From contig CM076846.1 of the NCBI GenBank assembly GCA_039519185.1, positions 151,914,605-151,978,604 on the forward strand: 64,000 bases of DNA, written 5' to 3'. Positions 11,418 through 22,054 of the stretch are shown one piece after another. The translations under genes were made by a program, and so were the position numbers. This DNA comes from Astragalus membranaceus (taxonomy: Eukaryota; Streptophyta; Magnoliopsida; Fabales; Fabaceae). Numbering within the stretch: position 1 is the first letter of the stretch; each line of letters begins with the position of its first letter. The notes beneath the pieces are model-generated. The model was not told the DNA's origin, did no database searches, and worked only from the letters and a program-made list of their open reading frames with translations.

Positions 11418-12073
11418 GTTTAGTTAGTTAATTTATTGTAACCAACTTAACTGATTTGTTGTAAACTACAACAGCTCTATTTTTTAATTAACATAGGGTG
11501 AATTTTGATTATAAATTCCAATATCCTGAATGTTTTATTTAATGTTTTATTAAAAAAAACAAATGAATTCATCTTCTTCACATCTCTTCTGGGTTCATCT
11601 TCATCAACTTAACAAATCTTCAATTTCTCCCCAAGTTTGTGTTGATCTTCAACAATTTGAATAGAAGATCAGTAACAGAAGCTTAAAAATTGTTTGAAAT
11701 GATATTTCTTAACTAAATTATGAATACCATTAATCTCCAAAATTTTCCAATTGTAAACCCGAAATCTCAAAATCTCCCAAATCGACAGAGGCAACCAGAG
11801 GGAAGAAGGAGTCTCCAGCAACCTTGTCATCCTTGAGGTTCACATATTCATGTTACAGAGCAACTTCACTTGCGTTGAAGTTGCAAACCAAGACAAACCC
11901 CGAAAGTTGCAAAACAAGACAAACCTCATCACCTGGACAAACCTCATCACCTGGACAAAACTCATCTCTGCATCCCCTGGATTCTTTTTCGGGTTTCATT
12001 TTAATCAATTTTGATACTTCATAGTGAAGCCAAATAGTTATTGAATACTTCACGGTGTTTTTTCTTATAAGCA
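11418..12073. other. Non-coding stretch
   Basis: AT-rich with UTR-like TC-rich pieces (11565-11640). An 18-base unit (aaacctcatcacctggac) is tandemly repeated at 11921-11956. Small frames across it show no domain. Confidence 0.4.
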
Positions 12074-12690
12074 AAAAATAATATTAAAGGGAGGGCAAAC
12101 GGGCACCCCAATCGTTATATATACAAGGGGCCTCATTAAAACCTCTGTGGGCCAAAATCCCATGGGAAAAAGACTGAAAGAGGAAAAAGAGTACCCCAAG
12201 AAGAATGAGACAGAAAGTCAGTTACACCGATTCCATACAAACAAAAGGATTACCCCACCAATCGGAGATTTTATGATTGAATTACGACCTTCTATGCTTA
12301 TGAACCAAGCCCATGTTATAGACTTAACATGGTTAACAACCACCTGCAAGGTAAAAACCTGACCTCTGAAAAGAATATGATTCTGATGTAGTCATATACA
12401 CCAAGTCACAGCCATCCATATCAAATACTTCAATCTGCACGTCTTCTTCAATTCCAATTGTATGTCATGAGCCCGAAAATGCTCGACGCCTACTAGAGAA
12501 TCTGAAATCACCATGCCCGACCAATTCTGAATAGCAAACCATACTAACTTAGACCTGCACCAGAAAAATAGGTGGGGAATCGACTCATCCTGCTCAAAAT
12601 AAAAGGGACAACACGCCCCATGAGGGTCACTGATAATGCCCTCAGAAATAAGAGAATCACGAGTTGGGAGCTTCCCCAACAACAATCTCC
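12074..12690 (-). pseudogene. LINE (non-LTR retrotransposon) 3' fragment with zf-RVT domain
   Basis: The minus-strand frame 12685-12392 reads LLGKLPTRDSLISEGII, then CCPFYFEQDESIPHLFFWC, then KYLIWMAVTWCI. The LPTRD...C...ESIxHLFFxC pattern is the zinc-binding domain that follows RT in plant LINE ORF2 proteins. Downstream on the same strand the LINE-like tail continues out of frame (12391-12140) and ends in a 3'-UTR-like stretch with ggccccttgtatatataacg. The fragment starts abruptly at about 12690, the usual 5' truncation of LINE copies. The host TSD was not identified. Confidence 0.65.
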
Positions 12691-12960
12691 AACCATGTTA
12701 TTACATCCACCGATTCAAGAACGTGGGTTTCTTTTTTGGGTTTCTGTTTTGCCAATTTTAGCAATTTTGTGGGTTTCTGGAAAAAAAACCATTCACAGAT
12801 TCGTCATCTTCTTGAGCTTTTGTTGTCTCATGCTCACAAAGGCAACAAAACTAGCAAAGTGTTTAGCAGACAAGCCCAGGCAGACAAGGTTGAATAATTT
12901 AACACCAAATTTGGGTTCAAGTATGACGTAGATGTGTTGAAGAACCGTTACAAACGATTC
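12691..12960. other. Unassigned sequence flanking the copia element
   Basis: No domain-bearing frame in either direction. This is the left flank of the copia insertion. Its right-hand counterpart was lost with the outer end of the other LTR, so the TSD cannot be read. Confidence 0.35.
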
Positions 12961-13219
12961 TGTAGAGATAAAATGCGTACAATATTGAGTTTGCAATTCA
13001 CAAATCTCAGTCTCTGTTTATTTCTTTCATCAATCTATCCTATATACAATTACAAATAATCTGTTTTAACAGCAGCTAACAGACTAATTACAACACAAAG
13101 ACTAAACACAATACACATGGGCCAGCTCAAAAACAACTGGGCCCAATTACTAGACAATACTGGCCTATTACTTATACAATCATAACAGAATGTAAAATAC
13201 AAGGCTAACATATACAACA
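12961..13219 (-). repeat. 3' LTR of the copia element (259 bp)
   Basis: Plus-strand ends are tgtagagataaa and atatacaaca, so on the coding strand it runs TGTTGTATAT...ATCTCTACA with perfect TGTTG/CTACA-type ends. Its first 160 plus-strand bases align with 55949-56108. Confidence 0.88.
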
Positions 13220-13220
13220 A

Positions 13221-13230
13221 TCCCTCTCTT
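13221..13230 (-). promoter_or_regulatory. Copia polypurine tract
   Basis: Minus-strand aagagaggga lies one base upstream of the 3' LTR start, the expected place for the plus-strand primer. Confidence 0.75.
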
Positions 13231-13241
13231 AAGCTAAAGCA

Positions 13242-13582
13242 CTACTCAGTGTTTAGTTTACTTGCAGTATCTTCAACATCTTTGAGAGCATGAACACCAA
13301 GACATCTTCTCAGATGAGCAAACACTTCATTCTTCATTGCCTTTGTCATTATATCAGCTATCTGCTCTTGTGAGGGACAATACTTCAATTCCAGCTTTCC
13401 ATCTCTGCACATATCCCTTCAAAAGTGAAATCTAACATCTATATGTTTACTCCGGCCATGCATCACAGGGTTTTTGGACAATTTAATAGTGGAGCTATTA
13501 TCACATTGAACAATGAGGCAATCTTCTTGCTTAAGATCCAACTCTTCAACAATTCTCTTCAGCCAAATCCCTTGACATATGC
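13242..13582 (-). pseudogene. Copia RNase H, C-terminal part
   Basis: Continues the reading frame broken at 32223 by the Ogre insertion: QGIWLKRIVEELDL, then CDNSSTIKLSKNPVMHGRSK and HIDVRFHF, the conserved end of copia RNase H. An in-frame TGA follows RFHF (13419-13421). Beyond it the frame continues with DMCRDGKLELKYCPSQEQIA to a final stop at 13242. The target sequence tatgc at 13578-13582 is duplicated at 32223-32227. Confidence 0.88.
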
Positions 13583-16500
13583 TGTAGCGACCGAAGAATC
13601 CGAGGAGGGATTCCTCGTTGCTTTTGAACAATGGAGCCGCCATCAATATTTATTTTTAGGAAAACATTGAAAAAACCTTTGTTTTTGGGTTCGGGGGTCG
13701 ATTAAGTGCGGGGAAGGTGCTAGCACCCCGCAACATCCTAAAAGGTTACCTTTTAATTAAATGTGTAGAAAAAAATAGTTTTAAAGAAAACACTTTAATT
13801 TACCCTTTTTTGTTATTTGCAAAAAAAACGGAAAAGAAGACTTAATAAAAAATTTAGTTTTTTGCGCTCGACGGGAGTGGGCCCCCGCTCCTACGTATCT
13901 CCAGGTGCGATGGAGAAATCAAAGCTACGTAGTTCTTGGTTAGAAAAAATTTGTGTGTTGGTATTTTTTTTTGAAAAGTTTGGGAAAACTAGGGACCGTT
14001 CATGGTGACCAAACAGATAAATCCAGAGTGGTCGTCATAAATGGCTTATTTGAAAAAGGAGATGTTTACAGCGTTCAAACGAGTCGGGCCCAGAGTGACC
14101 GCTATAGACAACCTATTTTTTTGCGCGAATTCGATTTTTCGAAAGAAAAAAAAGAAGAACGGTTCGGAAGCATCACGTTGTGAAAAAAAAGCGGAATAAG
14201 TGATAAAAGGGGGGTGCAAATAACCATGGAGTTGTATTAGAAAGGGAGGTGTGAGTAGCGTTTTGATGCTAGAAAAAAGTGCCACCGGGGGTGCAAGTAG
14301 CGTTTTGACGCTAAAAGAAAATGGTTGCCGGGGGTGCAAATAATAAAGGGGTTGTAAAAAAAGGAGGTGTGAATAGCGTGACCAAATCGTTTTTTTTTTT
14401 GTGAACTAGGTTGTGTTTGAAAAGATGGGCTTGTAGTAAAAAAAATGGATGGGTTTGCTGTTTTAAGAGAACGCGGGGTGCAAATAGCGTTTTGGTGCTT
14501 TTTTTTTTAAAAGGTTGCCGCGGGTGCAAATAGCGTTTTGACGCTAAAACGATTGATTGGTTTATTACCCTTTTTTACTATTCTACCCTAGAACGCGTGA
14601 TTCTTGAAGCGCTTTTTTTTTCTCTTAAAAAAACAAACCTAGCCTAAAAAGTGGTATTTTGAAAGCGGATTATGGAGAAAAATAATTCTTTTGTTGTTTT
14701 TTTTTTTTGTTGTCATAGTTATTATTTAATAAAAAGGGGGCCTTTTTACCTTTTTTGTTGAAAAAAGATTTTTGTTATTATATTATTTTTTTTAGAAAAG
14801 AGTAGTGACACTAGTAACCATTTATTTCTTTTTAAAATATTTTTTAGTGTTTGAAAAGAAAAGGCTTTATTTAAATCCGAAAAAAGGAACACATTTTTTT
14901 TATCACTTTTTTTTTAATCCGAAAATAGTCTAATTTAAAAGGAACACACATTTTTTGTTTTTGGTTTATTTTAAATCCGAAAATAGTAATTGTTATAAAA
15001 CAACATATCTTTTTTTTTATCATTTTTTTTTTAAAATCTGAAAATTAGAATAATTTATTTTAAAAGAAACAACATATTTTTTTATCACCCCTTTTTTTTT
15101 AATCCGAAAATATTAGTACCTAAATAAAAAAAGAACACCCTTTTTTTTTTGTTCATTTTAAATCCGAAAATAAAAAAATAGGGATACATTTTTTACTTTT
15201 TTTTTTATTTTAAAACCGAAAATAATAACCATCTTTTTTTTTACACAAACAACATTTTTTACTAGCACTTTTTTTAGTCCGAAAATTAGAAAAAAATTAT
15301 TTAGAAAAGGCACAACATTTTTTTACTTTCTTTTTTTTAGTCCGAAAATAGTATAATTTAACAAACAACAAAATAAATAACCAATAGCAAAAATATAATA
15401 TAAAAAAACAGCCTCTAAACCAAATAAAAAGACAACAATAATATTCTAATAAGAAAGCAACTACACTAAATAATAAAAACAGCAAATAAATATACAAAAA
15501 GGTAACTAGGCTAAATAACAAGAACAACTAAAATTTATAAAAAAAAACAATAATAATATTTACATAACAAAAACAGTAACTAAAATTTAAAAAAAACAAC
15601 AATAATAATATCTAAAAAACGTGAACAATAATAAAAATATTACATTTTAGTACCTTGAACAAATCCAAGCTTTCTTCTTCGGATCTCTTCAACACACCAA
15701 AATTTTAAACTAAAAAAAAACTAAGAAGGAAGAAAAGAAGGGGAAGAAGATTTTCTAAGAGAAACCCTAAATTTTTAAATTCTCCTTTTTTTTTCTAAGA
15801 GTCCAAATTCGTCCTCCCTTCTAAGGTAAGGACCCCTATTTATACAAAAAAAATCTTGCTTCCTTCGATTTTGCTTCTTCATCTTGGATGGTGATGATGA
15901 CTTTTTGATATGATGGAGGTTTGGGGGGAGTTGTTGAAGGGGAAAATAAAAGAAGTCATGTGAGATGAGGGGAGATGATGGTCGAAGGTATGGGCATGGA
16001 GAAGAGTGTGCCATGTGTGAAGATGAGAGTGTGAGTGTGGGTGTGTAGGAGAGGGATTGGAGAAGTGATGAGTGAATGTGAGAGAAGAAAAAAAAAAAGA
16101 AATGAGTGGTAGGAGAGGGAGAGAAGCCGTGGGTGTGAGAGAGGAAGGAGAAAGGGAAAGAGTGAGGAGAAGAGAGAGGGATGAGAGGTTGAGTGTGAGT
16201 GGGAGAAAGAGAAGTGATGTGTGAGAGAGAGAGATGGGGTCGAATGGGGGAAGAGGGAAAGAGAGAGGGAGGAGGCGTGGAGTGGGGAGAGGAGAGAGAG
16301 GTTGAGTGATGGGAAGGGTGGAGTGTATGGGGAAGTGGATGTGGGGAAGTGGGAATGCAAGTTTCAAGGAATGGGGAAGTGGGAATGCAATTTTCAAGGA
16401 GGGAAAAGAGGGGAGAGGGTCGACTTTGACCATGGGGTAATAGGGGTGAATGTGGCTCATTTTTGGGTAAAAGGGGGAGAGTGAATGTGGTCAAGTTTTA

Positions 16501-16963
16501 GGGTTAGGGGGGGGAGGTCGAATTAGGGTTTTATGGAGGGGAAATGGGTATGGGTTGGATAGTAATTAGGGTTAGGAGGAGTTGGGTTATGGGTTGGATA
16601 TGGGTCATGGGTTGGGTGGAGGAGTGTGAGGGTGAATTGGGCTAGGGTTTAGGAATTGGGTTGGGTTTTAGATGGGCCAATCCAATTGCACTTCCATTTT
16701 TTTTTACAAACCCCCCTTATTTCCTCCTTGGCTTATTTTTTCTTTACTTCTAAATAAAATATTTGTGGTGATTAAAACCCATAGCAATAAAAACAAGAAA
16801 ATAACACGTGACATAAAAAAGATTATTATTATTTTTTCAAAAATTAAAACTTGTAGCAAACTAAAAATAAAATAAAACATGGCATGAAAAGAAGAATATT
16901 ATTTTTCTCAAAAAAAAAATAAATAAAATCTTTTTTTGAATAGGACAAAATTAGGGTATTACA
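13583..16963 (-). repeat. 3' LTR of the Ogre element (3381 bp)
   Basis: Runs from tgtagcgaccgaagaatccg to attagggtattaca on the plus strand. It includes a T/A-homopolymer-rich block (14640-15650) with aaatccgaaaa-type repeats and a purine-rich block (15900-16500). Long Ser/Pro/His-rich frames on the minus strand (15775-16494) translate the purine-rich block and occur identically in the other LTR. I do not regard them as genes. Confidence 0.95.
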
Positions 16964-16976
16964 GCTGCCCCTCTTT
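16964..16976 (-). promoter_or_regulatory. Ogre polypurine tract
   Basis: Minus-strand aaagaggggcagc abuts the 3' LTR start (TGTAATACCC), where plus-strand DNA synthesis is primed. Confidence 0.8.
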
Positions 16977-18417
16977 ATTTATATTTTGCTAGGAAATCGG
17001 AGGGGTTCCGAGTTTCTCGAGGAAAATAGAAATAAAGATAACAAGACGCTAATTTTGTCCACACTGAGACTTTTGGTTTTTTTTTTTTTTTTGTTTTGAA
17101 AAATTTATGAAAACTGGGCTAATTTAGACTGAAAGTAAATAGGGAGCACCGGGGCTCTGGAGGATCGCTAGGGATCTGAAGGAGCACTGCGGCTCTGAAG
17201 GAGCACTGGGGCTCTGAAGGTCTAGCTCATAATCAATGCTTGGCGCATCGACCTGAGTTCGACTGAGGGACCGTCGGGGTCTGAAGGGCATGCCTAAGCC
17301 TGAGGGACCGATGGGTCTGAAGGAGCGCAACTAGCCTATGGTACTAGTAATACGGTCTGGGGGTGGCCTTTTTCGAGCGGCCATTAGGGTTAATCAGGTC
17401 CGGAGCTGATATAACCACGAAGGACGTGCACTGTGCTTTTTAGGCGGACACAGCTAGTCTGAAGGGCCTGGGGCCGGATGATCCGTCGGTTACTCGATTA
17501 ACGCGACGTGCGATCTGGATTGAAGGACCATTGTTGGTCTGAAGGAGCGCCTGGGCTCTGAAGGACCGCTGGGGGTCTGAAGAATTGGTGCTAGCGACAC
17601 AAAATAAAATTATCTTAACAGACACTGGCAATGAATGATGCATGCGTGCATGTAGTTAAGTAATTGATGACATGATGGATGAAATGTGGAATGATTTTGT
17701 TTTTGGCTTTTGCTCTTGGCTTTTTTTCTTTTTTTTTTCATTTTTCTTTTCTTGCTCTTTTGCTCTTTTTGCTCTTTAGCTCTTTATTGACTTTGCTGGC
17801 ATCATCAAACTCGCATGACTCTTGACGTGGGATACGAGGGTTGCCTCAAGCAGTGGTGCCAAAGCGCGGGTTATTAAGTTTTGCTGAAGTGATTATGCAT
17901 TTGTCTTTTTATGGGAGATCATCTCTTTTTGTTGTTTTTAGAAATTTCGCAATGATTATAATGCTTTCGATTATGCACATGTTTCGCAAACCAATATCAT
18001 CTACCATAAAACATCCTTCCAAAGTAAGTAGGGAGGTGAGAGAATGAAGAAAGAGTTTAATATTCAAATGGAAACCGAGTGTGCCGAAGGTCACACTGGC
18101 TGAAAATTACATTGAGAGTTTAAACTGAAAAGAAAGAAGAGAAAGAAAAAGCACATCATTTGATTGTTTGTATCTTGGAGGTAACAATGCCAATCACCCA
18201 TACACATGACCTTGAGCATCCATCACCCAACCTTCGGAGGACTGCCTTTGCATTTGTTCCAAGTCCAACTCATTGACCCTAATTTTTGCCTGGACTGCTC
18301 TTTAGAGTTTTCAATCCACCAGGTCGCTCTAATTTTTGCCTAGGCCGCCCTTTCGGGTTTTCAACCTAGCGAGCTCATTTTTGCTTGGCTCATCTTTCTC
18401 TTTTTTCATATATTTCT
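16977..18417 (-). repeat. Ogre 3' untranslated region with short tandem-like repeats
   Basis: Between the pol stop and the 3' LTR. At 17138-17590 variants of ctgaaggagcactggggct and ctgaaggaccgctgggggt recur. At 18270-18400 a ctaatttttgcctaggc-type unit is present in three variants. No coding frame with a domain. Tandem repeats in this position are known in Ogre-like elements. Confidence 0.7.
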
Positions 18418-21400
18418 TTAGGCATAGTACTTCTTAACTGCATCTGAGTTCACTGGGAGTGGGAGGTCTTCACCGTCCATTTTTGTGAGAATTAAGGCTC
18501 CTCCAGAGAATGCTTTCTTTACCACATAAGGCCCTTCGTAATTTGGGGTCCATTTTCCACGGGAATCCTTTTGGATAGGCAAAATTTTCTTGAGCACTAG
18601 ATCTCCCTCCTGAAACTGCCGGGGTCGAACTTTCTTGTCATAAGCTTTCTTCATTCTTTGCTGATATAACTGTCCGTGACACAAAGCTACTACCCTCTTT
18701 TCTTCTATGAGGTTCAACTGATCCAGACGAGCTTGAACCCATTCTGCTTCCTCCAATTTTGTTTCCATTAGCACTCGCAGGGAGGGTATTTCCACCTCGA
18801 TGGGAAGAACTGCTTCCATCCCATATACTAGTGAGAATGGTGTTGCCCCTGTTGACGTGCGGATAGAAGTCCGGTACCCGTGCAGAGCGAAAGGTAACAT
18901 TTCATGCCAGTCCTTGAAGGTCACTACCATCTTTTGCACGATCTTCTTTATGTTCTTATTTGCAGCTTCGACTGCCCCATTCATCTTTGGACGGTACGGG
19001 GAGGAATTATGATGTTGGATTTTGAAGTCGTCGCACAACTCTTTCATCATCTTGTTGTTCAGATTGGTCCCATTGTCTGTGATGATTTTATTTGGCAGAC
19101 CGTATCGGCAGATCAAATCTCTTTTTATGAACTTGACAACTACCGATTTGGTTACACTGGCATAAGAAGCGGCCTCGACCCATTTGGTGAAATAATCGAT
19201 AGCGACAAGAATGAAGCGATGCCCGTTTGATGCCTTAGGTTCGATGGGACCAATGACGTCCATTCCCCACATTGAGAATGGCCATGGTGCTGTCAGGACG
19301 TTCAAAGAAGCAGGCGGCACATGGATATTATCAGCGTAGATTTGACACTTGTGGCATTTTCTCACGTAGTTAAAGCAGTCGGTCTCCATTGACAACCAGT
19401 AGTAGCCGGCCCTTAGGATTTTTCTTGCCATGGTGTGCCCGCTAGAATGGGTTCCGAACGAGCCTTCATGGACGTCTTTCATAATTCTTTCTGCTTCTTC
19501 TTTTGCAACACATCTGAGGAGGATCATGTCGTGATTCCTTTTGTAAAGCACCTCCCCATTTAGGAAGAAACCCATTGATAATCTCCTAAGTGTTCTCTTA
19601 TCATTCTCAGTGGCACCGGGAGGGTATTCTCTATTTGTGATATAGTGTTTGATATCGTAATACCAAGGCTTACTATCAGGCTCTTCCTCGATTGCCGCAC
19701 AATGATGCGCCGGTAGGTCTCGATGCTGGATTCGGATGAATGTCAGACTTTTGTTGTTATTGATATTGAACATTGATGACAAAGTTGCCAAAGCGTCAGC
19801 CAACTGGTTTTCTTCGCGCGGGAGATGGTGGAAGGTGATCTCCTCGAACTGTTCAATCATCTTTTGGATGTGATCATGATAAGGAATCAATTTGGGATCC
19901 CTGGTTTCCCAGTCACCTTTTATCTGATGGATGACTAGCGCTGAGTCCCCATATACATCGAGTCTTTTGACTTTCCATTCAAGGGCTGCTTTGATGCCTA
20001 GGACACACGCTTCATATTCTGCAATGTTATTGGTGCAATAGAAGCTCAGTCTAGCAGTAAATGGTATGAAGCGGTTATCGGGAGAAATCAACACAGCTCC
20101 AATCCCGTGCCCATACAAATTAGAAGCGCCGTCAAATGACATCCTCCACCTTTCATCGTCTGGAGATTTTCCTTCTCCGAACAAAGCCATTATATCCTCG
20201 TCCGGAAAATCATACTGCATTGATTGGTAATCCTCAATGGGCTGATGCGCCAAGTATTCCGCTAAGGCACTACCTTTGATTGCCTTCTGAGTAACGTACA
20301 AAAGGTCGTATTCGGATAGTAGCATTTGCCAGCGGGCGATTCTTCCCGTGAGTGCAGGTTTTTCAAAAATGTACTTGATGGGATCCATTTTAGATACCAA
20401 CCAAGTCGTGTGGCTCAACATATATTGCCTCAGGCGACGTGCAGCCCAGGCCAAAGCGCAACATGTTTTTTCCAACAATGAATATCTTGTCTCGCACTCG
20501 GTGAACTTCTTGCTGAGGTAATAGATGGCATGTTCTCTCCTTCCAGACTCATCATGTTGCCCCAGTACGCAACCCATTGAGTTGTCTAGCACTGTCAAGT
20601 ATAGAATGAGGGGTCTGCCCTGCACCGGTGGCATCAGAATCGGTGGATTTTGGAGGTACCTCTTGATCTTTTCAAAGGCCTCCTGGCACTTATCGTTCCA
20701 CTTCGTTTCTTGGTTCTTGCACAGCAATTTGAAGATTGGCTCGCAGGTCGATGTCAATTGGGATATGAATCTGGAGATGTAGTTCAACCTTCCTAGGAAC
20801 CCACGAACTTCCCTTTCGGTTTTAGGCGCTGGCATTTCAAGAATTGCTCGTACCTTGTCTGGATCTACCTCTATACCCTTCTGACTGACTATGAACCCCA
20901 ACAACTTTCCTGATCTTACACCGAAAGTGCATTTGGCGGGGTTTAATCTGAGTTTGAACTTCCTTAGGCGTTCAAATAGCTTTCGCAGATTGACGATATG
21001 TTCCTCTTCAGTCTTGGATTTTGCGATCATGTCATCCACATAGACCTCTATTTCTTTGTGCATCATGTCGTGGAACAACGCTACCATCGCCCTCTGGTAC
21101 GTTGCCCCAGCATTCTTCAAACCGAATGGCATTACTTTGTAACAGAAGGTTCCCCAGAGAGTGATGAAGGTGGTTTTTTCCATATCCTCGGGGGCCATCT
21201 TAATCTGGTTATATCCGGAATATCCATCCATGAAGGAGAAAAGGGAATGCTGAGCTGTGCTATCTACCAGGACATCAATGTGAGGCAAAGGGAAGTCGTC
21301 TTTTGGGCTGGCTCTGTTCAAATCTCGATAGTCGACGCACATCCGAACCTTCCCATCTTTCTTTGGGACCGGTACAATATTGGCTACCCATTGAGGGTAC

Positions 21401-21868
21401 TTTGCTACCGCCAAAAATCCTGCATCGAACTGTTTCTTGACCTCATCTCGGATTTTTAGTGACATTTCTGGTTTCATTCTTCTTAACTTCTGCTTTATCG
21501 GCGAGCATTCAGGTTTTACTGGTAACTTATGCTCGACTATGTTGGGGTCCAGTCCCGGCATGTCTTGGTATGTCCATGCAAAGATGTCAACATAGTCGAT
21601 CAAAAGTCTAATCAATTTCTCTCGCTCACTGTCTTTTAAGGTGGTGCCAATCTTGACTTCCTTTTCATCCTCTTCCGTGCCTAAGTTGATTGTTTCGGTT
21701 GATTCCTCGTGGGGTTCGATTATTTTTTCTTCCTGTTCCATCATTCTCATTAATTCTGGAGGAGTTTCCCAGTTATCTTCAATATCTTCCTCAGTTTGAT
21801 TAATGGGGTGCTCAAAGTCACAGTATGAATTATTGGCGTTGTTATTTTCAACAGTGTTTTTTTCAAAT
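18418..21868 (-). CDS. Ogre pol exon: reverse transcriptase, RNase H, archaeal-type RNase H, integrase
   Basis: Enzymes that copy the element RNA into DNA and insert it. Numbering from the first Met (21750; 1110 aa): RT with CVDYRDLN near 138-145, FSFMDGYSGYNQI near 171-183 and catalytic YVDD near 237-240; a degenerate RNase H (ILYLTVLDNSMG); a second, archaeal-type RNase H (MSFDGASNLYGHGIGAVL, then NNIAEYEACVLGI) near 535-655; and integrase with zinc-finger residues (HEGSFGTHSSGH ... CHKCQ) near 755-800, core Asp in GMDVIGP and TDNGT, and Glu in NGAVEAANK. The frame stays open upstream of Met to 21868, immediately after a splice acceptor, so this is probably the second exon of a gag-pro-pol mRNA rather than a separate gene. 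No stops or frameshifts inside. Confidence 0.93.
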
Positions 21869-22054
21869 CTGCATTAGTATAAATTGATGGAATGAAAACG
21901 AGCCAAAAGAAAATAAAACGCAAGTGCAAAAGGAGAACTGAAATTTATTGGAGAACATTTTATTGATATTGATATTGAAAGGAAACATGTGTGCCCGAAT
22001 GAAATGTCCTAAGGCCTTGGGCAGAGCCATAGGATTGCATTACAGAAACATTAC
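21869..22054 (-). other. Ogre intron between protease and RT (186 nt)
   Basis: On the minus strand the donor TTCAAA|GTAATG (intron from 22054) and acceptor ACTAATGCAG|ATTTG (to 21869) bound a T-rich 186-nt interval. Splicing removes the TAA of the protease frame (22051-22053) and fuses it in phase to the pol frame, one codon being split 2+1. A spliced intron at exactly this position is a known Ogre feature that sets the ratio of gag-pro to pol. It is predicted from sequence only. Confidence 0.8.

Noticed and set aside
15775..16494. 239-codon Ser/Pro/His-rich frame, repeated at 31034-31753
   Set aside because: Lies inside the Ogre LTRs and overlaps other open frames of the same composition; compositional artefact, no domain.
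20525..21459. Plus-strand frames opposite Ogre pol (also 42633-47904 opposite the gypsy polyprotein)
   Set aside because: Antisense shadows of conserved coding sequence without domains of their own.
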